Of a DNA stretch of 64,000 bases, positions 1 through 6,844 are shown piece after piece (positions within the stretch are counted from its first letter, which is position 1; each line of letters opens with the position of its first letter). The DNA is taken from NCBI GenBank assembly GCA_034422355.1, contig DAOUJS010000162.1, positions 1-64,000 on the forward strand, read 5' to 3'. Source of the stretch: CATOSP01 sp034422355 (GTDB lineage: Bacteria > Chloroflexota > Dehalococcoidia > Lucifugimonadales > UBA3495). A model generated the notes under the pieces. The model ran no database searches. It worked only from the letters and a program-made list of their open reading frames with translations, and was not told the origin of the DNA. The translations under genes were made by a program, and so were the position numbers.

Positions 1-567
1 GGAGCCGGCAGCCAGCGCGATGGCCGGTAATATCAGGTGCTTGGGGCTCCCATAACCTATGGTTGGCAACCAGTTGAGTTTCACGCCAATCACCAGCATC
101 AGCAACAGCGCCAATACGTAGCTGGGAACCGCGGCCCCCACCAGGGCCAGCAGCCGGCTGAGGCCGTCCGTTGATGAGGCACGCCGCAGCGCCGCGGCGA
201 TGCCCAGGGGAATACCCACAACGATTGCCAGCAACAGGGCGGACCCCGCCAGCATCAACGTGGCCGGGAGGCGCTGCCACATCTCCTTCATTATCGGCTG
301 GCCTCCGCGATATGACACTCCCAGGTCACCCTGCATCGCGCCAAGCAGCCAACGCCCATAGCGCAACACCACCGGGTCATCCAGGCGCAGCTCCTTTCGC
401 AATGCCAGTATGTCCTCTGGCGCAGGCTCCTCTCCGGAATTCCGGTCCTTGAGAATGCTGTAAGCCGGGTCTCCCGGCGCCAGGTTCAGCAAGGCAAAGC
501 TGATGATGGAAATACCCAGCAACAGCACGGGCAGGGTTAGAAGCCGCCTCACCAGGTATGACTGCAT
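1..567 (-). CDS. ABC transporter permease, DppB/NikB type (3' end beyond window)
   Basis: The minus strand is open from an ATG at 567 to the window edge, giving the first 189 residues of an inner-membrane permease of the dipeptide/nickel (DppB/NikB) family. The start MQSYLVRRLL, a first membrane segment at about residues 9-28, the LNLAPGDPA motif, LRKELRLDDP and the GDLGVSYR segment are hallmarks of this family. Two more hydrophobic segments follow at about residues 105-125 and 140-162. The start lies 1 nt after the stop of the upstream substrate-binding protein gene, so the two are almost certainly co-transcribed and coupled. The C-terminus with the EAA loop is outside the window. Substrate cannot be read from the permease; see the riboswitch upstream. 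Confidence 0.9.
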   Translation of the reverse strand, partial: MQSYLVRRLLTLPVLLLGISIISFALLNLAPGDPAYSILKDRNSGEEPAPEDILALRKELRLDDPVVLRYGRWLLGAMQGDLGVSYRGGQPIMKEMWQRLPATLMLAGSALLLAIVVGIPLGIAAALRRASSTDGLSRLLALVGAAVPSYVLALLLMLVIGVKLNWLPTIGYGSPKHLILPAIALAAGS

Positions 568-568
568 A

Positions 569-2191
569 TCATTGTTTTCCTATCGAGCTGTCGATCAGGT
601 AGAGGAAAAACGGGTAAGGATTGTCAAAGCCCGTGACATCCCTGGATACGCCGTAGTCATAATTCTGATGGAGGATCGGCACCACCGGCACATCATCTAT
701 GATCACCTGTGAGGCACTGCAGCCCACTCTCCGGCGTTCCTCACGGTCGGTCAGGGGGAACATTTGAGCCAGGATTTCATCAAGCTGGGGATTCTGATAG
801 TTGCTCTTATTGAGATAGGAGCTGGCGTCGGCGAAACTGAAGAGAGTCCCATATGCGTCGCCGGTATGCACCATGTTGTTGTTGAACATGCTGGCATCCC
901 AGTCCCCTTCCTCAAGGACTGCGTCAATCCGTTCCACGGTCCGAATCGTGACCTTCATCCCGATGTTCTTCAACATGCCTTGGATCGCCTCCGCCATGGG
1001 GGGCAAAAAGCCGCCTTGCCCATAGGTAAGCAGAGTTATTTCCAGGGGCTGGCCATCTTTCTCCAGGAGTCCGTCGCCATCCTGGTCCTCGTAGCTGGCC
1101 GCAGCCAGGAGTTCTCTGCTCTTCCCCGGGTCGAAGGAACGGCCCTGAAGCTCATCGCACCTCAGGAAATTGGGAGGGAAGGGCCCTACGGCGGGCACCG
1201 CCTGGCCCAACATTACCCCCTTGACCAGGGCCTCCCGGTCGATGGCATGAGAAATGGCCTGGCGTACCCTGACGTCCTTCATGATTTCCCTTTGAGTGTT
1301 CAGAAACATGAAATTGAGTTGAAACTGGGCGGGTTGCCTCACCACCAGGTCAGGGTGAGCATTCACAGGCTCGACGCTGTGCGGCGGAATGCCCCTGGCG
1401 ATGTCGATGTCACCGGCTTCCAGGGCCAGGACCAGGCTGTTGTTGTCCGGGATATGTGTGACAACCAGGCGGTCCACCAATGGGCGGGGGCCCCAATAGT
1501 CTTCATTCCGCACCGCCACCAGCTCCTTGCCTTGCTGGAACCGCTCAACTATGAAGGGACCGGTGAGAACGGGCTTTTCGTTAAAGGCGTCCCCCATGGT
1601 TTGGACAGCGCCAACTTCCACTATGGCCGTCCTGCCCGCGGTGAGCAGGGACGGCAGGATGGGACTCGGCCGGTTGGTCACAATGGTCAGGGTATAAGCA
1701 TCCTTTACGTCAATACTGGCCGTATCAAGCAAGCCCTTGATCGATGCCGACTCGGCGAAGGCCCGTTCCAGTGAAGCTTTAACCGCTGCGGCGTCCATCT
1801 CGACTCCGTTGTGAAACTTTACGCCCTGCCGCACGGTAATTTCCCAGGTTTTCTCATCCAGGTGCTTTGCCTCAGTGGCCAGCCATGGCACTGGCCGGTA
1901 CTCATCACCCAGGCGGAATAGGGTCTCTCCGAGGCCCATCGCTACCGCCGTGTGCCTGACCGGAGGCACGATTGCGGTGAGAAAGCCGGTACCCACCCTT
2001 AGGGTAACTTCTTCGGACGTCGAAGAACCTCTGCCTTCCATAGTGGTTGCGCCTGACGGCTGTTGAGTTGCAGGTGACGAAGCAACTGACGCAGGAGTAG
2101 ATGCTGGAACAGCGGTGGCCGCTCCACCGCAGGCAGTGATAGCTAAAGCTAACGTTGCCAGCAGCACAATAAAGGACCTGTTGAAACTCAT
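569..2191 (-). CDS. Periplasmic substrate-binding lipoprotein, SBP_bac_5 (Opp/NikA) family
   Basis: A 540-residue extracytoplasmic solute-binding protein for the adjacent ABC permease. It opens with a lipoprotein signal peptide ending in a lipobox (LALAITAC, Cys at about residue 21), then a low-complexity Ala/Thr/Ser linker, then the family-5 binding fold: GLGETLFRL, WEITVRQGVKFHNG, LTGPFIVERF, DVRVRQAISHAIDREALV. An ATG 30 nt further upstream also opens the frame, but GGAGGT sits 9 nt before the ATG at 2191, so that start is preferred. The gene follows a cobalamin riboswitch and terminator, which suggests uptake of cobalt, nickel or a corrinoid precursor rather than peptide. The family alone cannot distinguish these. 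Confidence 0.9.
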   Translation of the reverse strand: MSFNRSFIVLLATLALAITACGGAATAVPASTPASVASSPATQQPSGATTMEGRGSSTSEEVTLRVGTGFLTAIVPPVRHTAVAMGLGETLFRLGDEYRPVPWLATEAKHLDEKTWEITVRQGVKFHNGVEMDAAAVKASLERAFAESASIKGLLDTASIDVKDAYTLTIVTNRPSPILPSLLTAGRTAIVEVGAVQTMGDAFNEKPVLTGPFIVERFQQGKELVAVRNEDYWGPRPLVDRLVVTHIPDNNSLVLALEAGDIDIARGIPPHSVEPVNAHPDLVVRQPAQFQLNFMFLNTQREIMKDVRVRQAISHAIDREALVKGVMLGQAVPAVGPFPPNFLRCDELQGRSFDPGKSRELLAAASYEDQDGDGLLEKDGQPLEITLLTYGQGGFLPPMAEAIQGMLKNIGMKVTIRTVERIDAVLEEGDWDASMFNNNMVHTGDAYGTLFSFADASSYLNKSNYQNPQLDEILAQMFPLTDREERRRVGCSASQVIIDDVPVVPILHQNYDYGVSRDVTGFDNPYPFFLYLIDSSIGKQ

Positions 2192-2242
2192 TATCCGGTA
2201 ACCTCCAATCTGGGGAATCATTCTGCTCTGGTCATAGGCAAC

Positions 2243-2268
2243 AAAAAAACCTGACCTTCTCGGTCAGG
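2243..2268 (-). terminator. Rho-independent terminator, expression platform of the cobalamin riboswitch
   Basis: On the minus strand CCTGACC-GAGA-AGGTCAGG is followed by seven T. It lies between the riboswitch and the binding-protein start at 2191, so it most likely works as the switchable terminator. Confidence 0.85.
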
Positions 2269-2317
2269 CTTTGTTGATAGAACACTCCTAAACCTCTCCG
2301 CGAAGGCTGTTAAGCTA

Positions 2318-2505
2318 GGCCTGAGGCCAGGTCTCCTGGCTTCTGGTTGATAACGATCTTCTCCGCCTTCCCAGCCCAAGTACATGGGCCAGTGGCTTCC
2401 TCCTGTTAGGAGTGGAAAAGCTCTCACCAGTTACAGTGGCGGGACCGCGCCGGACTCACACCGGCTTCCCTCTTGAGCCCCATTTCTTGGGGCCAACCAC
2501 AGGCA
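2318..2505 (-). promoter_or_regulatory. Cobalamin (B12) riboswitch
   Basis: Read on the minus strand this shows the conserved cobalamin-riboswitch landmarks: GAAGCCGGTGTGAGTCCGGC, then GGTCCCGCCACTGT, a variable arm, GAGGAAGCCACTG, and the terminal B12 box AAGCCAGGAGACCTGG. It precedes an intrinsic terminator and an ABC importer operon. The 5' and 3' borders are approximate. Confidence 0.93.
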
Positions 2506-2568
2506 ATATCTAACTGTTAATGTGCCGCCCTTGGACCGATTTCATCGGATCTGCCAAGGCAGTATTAA

Positions 2569-2597
2569 AATATAATTCCTTTATCAAAGGAAGTCAA
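2569..2597 (-). promoter_or_regulatory. Sigma-70 promoter of the riboswitch-importer transcript
   Basis: Minus strand -35 TTGACT (2592-2597) and -10 TATATT (2569-2574) with a 17-nt spacer. Predicted start is near 2561, about 55 nt before the riboswitch core. Confidence 0.75.
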
Positions 2598-2746
2598 CAT
2601 GTCGAAATTGACTCGGGTGTCCGTCAGAATTTTGGAAAGGGAGAGGATGGAGGAGTAAAATGGCGGCAAAGGACTGGAGAAAGGAATTCAACTGTGGCAG
2701 GGCATTAGACCGCAAATAGGGCGTAGGGTAAAACAAAGTAAAACAA

Positions 2747-2776
2747 TTGCTCTGCTGAAGCTATTGTGGCTAGAAT
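2747..2776 (+). promoter_or_regulatory. Putative promoter of the first HEPN-like gene
   Basis: TTGCTC (2747-2752), an 18-nt spacer and TAGAAT (2771-2776) precede the ATG at 2802. The same arrangement, nearly base for base, precedes the second paralogue (12618-12647), so this block was duplicated with the gene. Confidence 0.5.
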
Positions 2777-2801
2777 GGCGCGCCTGAAAGGAAAGTGCGT
2801 G

Positions 2802-3170
2802 ATGAGCCAACAGACCCGGACGTACCGGGAGCGCAGCCGGGAATATCTGGCCAAGGCATTCAGGGAACTGGAGGCCGGAGACTTGCCCCAGGCATCGGAG
2901 AAGGGCTGGGGAGCTGCGGCGCAGATGGTCAAGGCCGTGTCCGGCGAAAGAGGATTGGAGCATCGTCACCATGCAGTGCTGATTCGCCTGACGCATGACT
3001 TGGTGCGGGAAACTGGAGACCCCGAATTGCAGGATTTATTCGATAGCGCAAATGCTTTGCATGGCAACTCTTACGAGGATGTGCTGGTCCATGAAGAGGT
3101 TGAGCGGCGGTTGAATCGTGTAGCCGTGTTCGTGGACCGGGTGGAGCGGCTGTTGCCGGACATTGCATAG
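2802..3170 (+). CDS. Small HEPN/PaREP1-like protein, paralogue 1
   Basis: A 122-residue helical protein of the pattern YRERSREYLAKA, GDLPQASEKGWGAAAQ, then RGLEHRHH. This resembles the PaREP1/HEPN-type small helical proteins (ASEK-W-A-VKA core). The family match is by eye, so moderate. The conserved Arg with His five and six residues on would fit an HEPN-type R-x(4-6)-H RNase motif. The frame also opens at a GTG at 2766, but AAAGGAAAG just before the ATG at 2802 and the matching start in both paralogues support MSQQ as N-terminus. Two paralogues lie at the far side of the CRISPR-Cas locus (12673 and 13139). Function unknown; a defence or toxin role is inference. Confidence 0.75.
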   Translation: MSQQTRTYRERSREYLAKAFRELEAGDLPQASEKGWGAAAQMVKAVSGERGLEHRHHAVLIRLTHDLVRETGDPELQDLFDSANALHGNSYEDVLVHEEVERRLNRVAVFVDRVERLLPDIA

Positions 3171-3425
3171 CATAGACCGACACCAGATAGCAACCATCAT
3201 ATCTAGGTGATCAAATGGCACGATATGAAGAGCGCCCACTTCAATGGACCGACACGCTGGCAAGAATCGAAGCGCACCCACATCAAATCCACGTTCGCCA
3301 CGCTCTCGGATTGGTCGGTCGCCTAAAGGATGAAATGTGGATGGCATTGTGAGAATCTGTCGTGTGCCCACCGTGCGATCTTTCCTGACAGTAGGGCAGT
3401 CAATCGCATATCCAGCTTGCGATCT
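3171..3425. other. Intergenic region with a possible 45-codon ORF
   Basis: Between the HEPN-like gene and csb2. The only candidate is a plus-strand frame 3215-3352 starting MARYEERPLQWTDTLARIEA. It has no clear Shine-Dalgarno and no recognised family, and may be a remnant. No terminator for the converging csb2 operon is obvious. Confidence 0.3.
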
Positions 3426-4901
3426 TCACCCCTCCGAGTTAGCCATAAGACCTAGACCGATATGGCGGCCTGCGCCAAGGGACAGAGGCCCCAAAGTCGG
3501 CTCCTGGAATGTCAACTCAACATGCCAGCCAGGAAGGTGTCTGAGGTAACTTGGCCGCTGGTAGTGTTTCGGATGTTGTGATCGAGGCCAGAATGGTGCT
3601 TTTCGTAACGTTAGGTCTGAAATGCTACTGATAGAAAGCCCTGCTTGCTCAATGGCTTGAAGCAACAGTTTTTCTGCCTTGGCAAGTTTGCCGTCGTCAT
3701 AACCCGGAAGTATCACTGGAGTGACAGTTGACCAGTTTCGGCTCTCTCCCCCATACCGGCTGACCATATTATCTGACCGTCTTCCCGATATTTCGAGCAG
3801 GCGTCCTCGTTCGTTCCGGTCAATATCCCTCAGGACTTGGCCTTCAAGTCTGCTTTGCGCCCACCCCGCACGGAAACCGTCGCCGCCGTACGGCTCTGCT
3901 ATCAATAGGCGACGAATCATGCCATCCGAATTAGGATGACCAATCGTTGGCAAGGGCAAGTAAGAAAATCTGGGAGGGGTATGTTTCTCACCGTTGACGT
4001 GGCCAGCGAGATAGACTTCTGTCCCGTCTCCGAACTGCTCTCGAAAATCTCTCTGGTTCTCACTGCGGCAGGCCAGCGAGCGGAGCATGGCGGCAACTTT
4101 GATCGTTGCTTCTTGGCGAAATGAGGTGCCCTCGGTCAGCTCGAATGCGGCATACGGACGGTAAGGGAAAGAAGCGCTTCCGACGTATTTTACTGTATCG
4201 AATCCCTTGTGGCTAAGACGGGGATTAGGAGTCGCCCCGCCTAGTCTTGTAAGGAACAACTCGTAAACTTCTTCGAGTGCTCTCAGCGAACCCTTCTTTG
4301 GTACCCGCAACTTGTGGTTGCCCGACCGGTCATTCGGCCAGGGTTCCCACCTTTCCCCGGCCAGAAGGTCTACTTCCGTATCCTTTAGAATTTTGCCGTA
4401 GCCCACTACTTGGTCTATTCCCCATCCCAGCGCCATTATGTGTTTGGCCTCTCCGCACAAGACCTCGGCGTGTCGGTAAACCGCCGGCCAATCCTCTTCT
4501 GGAATGCCCCACAAATAGTGGACCGCCGCCATGTGGCGACTCTCACAGTCCTGAATGGAGAGTCGCCGGGGACGGAAGCCTTTAGTAGTGAGCCGTTCCT
4601 GACGGTCGGATTCTTGGTCCCTGTCGTTGTTCGGTACAGCCAAGCTATAGGCAGATACAATCTCCGATTCGGGTGCGAGAATGACCGGCGGTTTCTGACG
4701 CTCCAACCATAGAAATGCGGCTCGCAGGGAGTCTAATTCGTCAACAGACCAGCGGGAGTTTCGACAGCCGGCTCGCGAGCCAGCCAGCAACGCCTGGAAC
4801 AGCCGCATCGGTGAAGGTGGCCATTCAGATACGTCTCCATCACCCTTACCGTGGAAGAGCGGGTCAAGGAACGTAATTGAGACGCACAAATAACGGGTCA
4901 T
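3426..4901 (-). CDS. csb2: Type I-U (I-G) CRISPR protein Csb2 (Cas5-Cas6 fusion, GSU0054 family)
   Basis: A 491-residue RAMP protein. The start MTRYLCVSITFLDPLFHGK, followed by EWPPSPMRLFQALLAG, is the signature of the GSU0054/Csb2 family, in which a Cas5-like N-terminal half is fused to a Cas6-like pre-crRNA nuclease half. The C-terminal RAMP glycine-rich stretch (LGPLSLGAGRHIGLGL, about residues 468-483) is intact. In this subtype it cuts the repeat transcript and holds the crRNA 5' handle in the effector complex. It is the last gene of the cas3-csb3-csb1-csb2 operon, 56 nt after csb1. The catalytic histidine of the Cas6 half was not assigned. Confidence 0.93.
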   Translation of the reverse strand: MTRYLCVSITFLDPLFHGKGDGDVSEWPPSPMRLFQALLAGSRAGCRNSRWSVDELDSLRAAFLWLERQKPPVILAPESEIVSAYSLAVPNNDRDQESDRQERLTTKGFRPRRLSIQDCESRHMAAVHYLWGIPEEDWPAVYRHAEVLCGEAKHIMALGWGIDQVVGYGKILKDTEVDLLAGERWEPWPNDRSGNHKLRVPKKGSLRALEEVYELFLTRLGGATPNPRLSHKGFDTVKYVGSASFPYRPYAAFELTEGTSFRQEATIKVAAMLRSLACRSENQRDFREQFGDGTEVYLAGHVNGEKHTPPRFSYLPLPTIGHPNSDGMIRRLLIAEPYGGDGFRAGWAQSRLEGQVLRDIDRNERGRLLEISGRRSDNMVSRYGGESRNWSTVTPVILPGYDDGKLAKAEKLLLQAIEQAGLSISSISDLTLRKAPFWPRSQHPKHYQRPSYLRHLPGWHVELTFQEPTLGPLSLGAGRHIGLGLMANSEG

Positions 4902-4957
4902 TTCCTATTAGCCCCTTTTCCCATTATCGTCCCTTGATTCATTTCGTAAAGTTCTCC

Positions 4958-6034
4958 TCACCAAGTCGCGGGATCCTGCCGAAGCAGTGCTTTCCGGTTG
5001 TTTGCATTCACGTTCATGAGCTTACGAGCGAGGCCCCTGTCGAACTTGGCATGACGAGGTGCTTGTTCGACACCGAACTCTTTCGCTGCTGCACCCGCGA
5101 AATCAAGCGCGTGGGCGTGTGTCATATCGAACACGCTACGCTCTCCATCATGTTTAACAATGCTCCATTCAGCGAGGTTGCCTTCCATCGGCACAAGCTG
5201 GCATCCCTCGCGAAGGAACGTATCCTGTGGAGCGGTAATCGCAATCAGGCAGAGCCCGAGTATATATCGGCGTAGTTTGGCGTCGTCCTCTAGATTGCCC
5301 GAGGTGCTTCCAAGAGACCGTAGAGGGACAAGGTTCAACACAGCATCTCTGCGAATACCCCCAACAGCCACTACGCCCCCGTGGGTCATGACGGCTGGAA
5401 CGTGAGTAAGCCCCAACTCGGCCCCGACACCTCTCTCAGTTGTTTCTGCCTCACCGTCCTTGAGTATCTCCCCGGCGATTGTGGTGTATTGTGCGGAGCG
5501 ATGCATCTCTTTGACATCGAATGCTCGAATTACTGACCTCACAATTCTGGGTAGCTTAACCTGCGTCGACCGGGAATCCCATGCGCCGAATACGATGGAT
5601 GTAGGTGCGATGCGGGCCAGTCTCTCAGCATCTCCGCACTCTCTCAAGGCATTAAAAGCCTGAAACAATTCAGAATTGAGTGGTGTCGAAAATCGCACAA
5701 TCGCGTCAGCGGACCGATGGCCAGCGTCTAAAAGATCAAGTTTCTCGTTCTCCGTCTCGATCAAGACTTGCGGTATTAGTTGCCGGTAATCTTTCCTCTT
5801 GAAGATTGGCTCCATACGATTAGCTTGAGACCCAACGCTGTCGATTTGACATACGTTGGACCCATCTTTGAATTCGTCAATGTTGTAACCAGTGCCCCTG
5901 GTCATTGGATACGTCGGAGGGAAAATCACCGCGTCTTTACCCTCCACCGACTCCAGCCATTGTCGCATCACAAGCGCGGCGACAGTGCTGTCGTCTTCAA
6001 TCCAATTGTCGAACTGTTTCAGTATCTCAGACAT
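4958..6034 (-). CDS. csb1: Type I-U (I-G) CRISPR protein Csb1 (Cas7-type backbone, GSU0053 family)
   Basis: A 358-residue Cas7-family RAMP that would form the repeating backbone of the Cascade complex along the crRNA. Recognisable family blocks are VIFPPTYP, VGSQANRMEPIF, the LLDAGHRSADAIVRFS block and PTSIVFGAWDSRSTQVKLPR, then IRAFDVKEMHRSAQYTT. Length is close to the family norm. The ATG at 6034 overlaps the last 8 nt of csb3, implying translational coupling. No frameshift or truncation is seen, so the interference complex appears complete. Confidence 0.93.
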   Translation of the reverse strand: MSEILKQFDNWIEDDSTVAALVMRQWLESVEGKDAVIFPPTYPMTRGTGYNIDEFKDGSNVCQIDSVGSQANRMEPIFKRKDYRQLIPQVLIETENEKLDLLDAGHRSADAIVRFSTPLNSELFQAFNALRECGDAERLARIAPTSIVFGAWDSRSTQVKLPRIVRSVIRAFDVKEMHRSAQYTTIAGEILKDGEAETTERGVGAELGLTHVPAVMTHGGVVAVGGIRRDAVLNLVPLRSLGSTSGNLEDDAKLRRYILGLCLIAITAPQDTFLREGCQLVPMEGNLAEWSIVKHDGERSVFDMTHAHALDFAGAAAKEFGVEQAPRHAKFDRGLARKLMNVNANNRKALLRQDPATW

Positions 6035-6824
6035 TGAAACCTCCTCTTACTTGCCGAGCCGTATCCAGACCTTTGAAACTGCCCCGAAAAACAAAGCGAG
6101 TCTGCAATTTCTCTTTGGTGGAGACTGGCAACTTTTCTACTGAGGCAATCCGAGCGATTGCCGCAGCCAGCGGGACGCGCCACGTTGCGTACATGACGGT
6201 CCGCTCCTTCGTGTTCAATTCGGGGAAGAATCTTTGAAGTCCAATTGCCCCGAGAAGTTCAACCGCTGGGCGAGTTGGCAACTTCTTGTATTGACCATGT
6301 TCGTTCAGCGAAAATCCAACGGCCAAAGCATCCCAGCCAAGGTCACTGTCGAATCCATATGAGCCTTGGATTCGGTCCGTCCAGTGGAACAACTGGTTCA
6401 TGTCAATAGGATTTCCCTGCAGGTTTTTACCTGCCTTGCTCAGTGGTTTCTGCCATTTGCGAAACATCTGTCGCGAATTCGCGTTTGCGGCCCACGTCTT
6501 GAACAAATTTGATTGGCCGTTTTCCTGAAGCCACCAATCAAGAAGGATGTTGACCGGCGGGCCCAGTAACACCGGTTGCTCTTTTTGGCCTACACTTGGG
6601 CGGGATTCCGTGGTAGTTTCTAAGGTGACCAATGCCTCGTAAATCCTGTCGGTTGCGTGTGGCTCAGTGCTGTGTATAACAACACAGAATCGGTCGTCCT
6701 CAAACCATCCTTCCGCTCCCGAGCAGAGACGGTCCGCCAGCTCCAGCAGCCCGCAACATGCGAAAAACTGGCCCGGATTGGTCACGTCAACTTGGACCGC
6801 AATGTCGGGTTCTAGATAATCCAT
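6027..6824 (-). CDS. csb3: Type I-U CRISPR protein Csb3 / Cas8u2-like subunit
   Basis: A 265-residue protein between cas3 and csb1. The N-terminal motif DVTNPGQFFACCGLLELADRL and the later KEQPVLLGPPVNILLDWW and LGAIGLQRFFPEL blocks fit the small Cas8-like subunit called Csb3 or Cas8u2 in type I-U loci, which would recognise the PAM and recruit Cas3. It is much shorter than Csx17, the large subunit of other I-U/I-G systems, and no csx17 is present, so this must be the Cas8-equivalent here. It starts 20 nt after cas3 and overlaps csb1. Confidence 0.82.
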   Translation of the reverse strand: MDYLEPDIAVQVDVTNPGQFFACCGLLELADRLCSGAEGWFEDDRFCVVIHSTEPHATDRIYEALVTLETTTESRPSVGQKEQPVLLGPPVNILLDWWLQENGQSNLFKTWAANANSRQMFRKWQKPLSKAGKNLQGNPIDMNQLFHWTDRIQGSYGFDSDLGWDALAVGFSLNEHGQYKKLPTRPAVELLGAIGLQRFFPELNTKERTVMYATWRVPLAAAIARIASVEKLPVSTKEKLQTRFVFRGSFKGLDTARQVRGGFNV

Positions 6825-6844
6825 GATTCGTTCAATAGCACCAG

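Noticed and set aside
764..1774. 336-codon plus-strand frame
   Set aside because: Antisense shadow of the substrate-binding protein.
2218..2427. 69-codon minus-strand frame upstream of the binding protein
   Set aside because: Falls on the cobalamin riboswitch and terminator.
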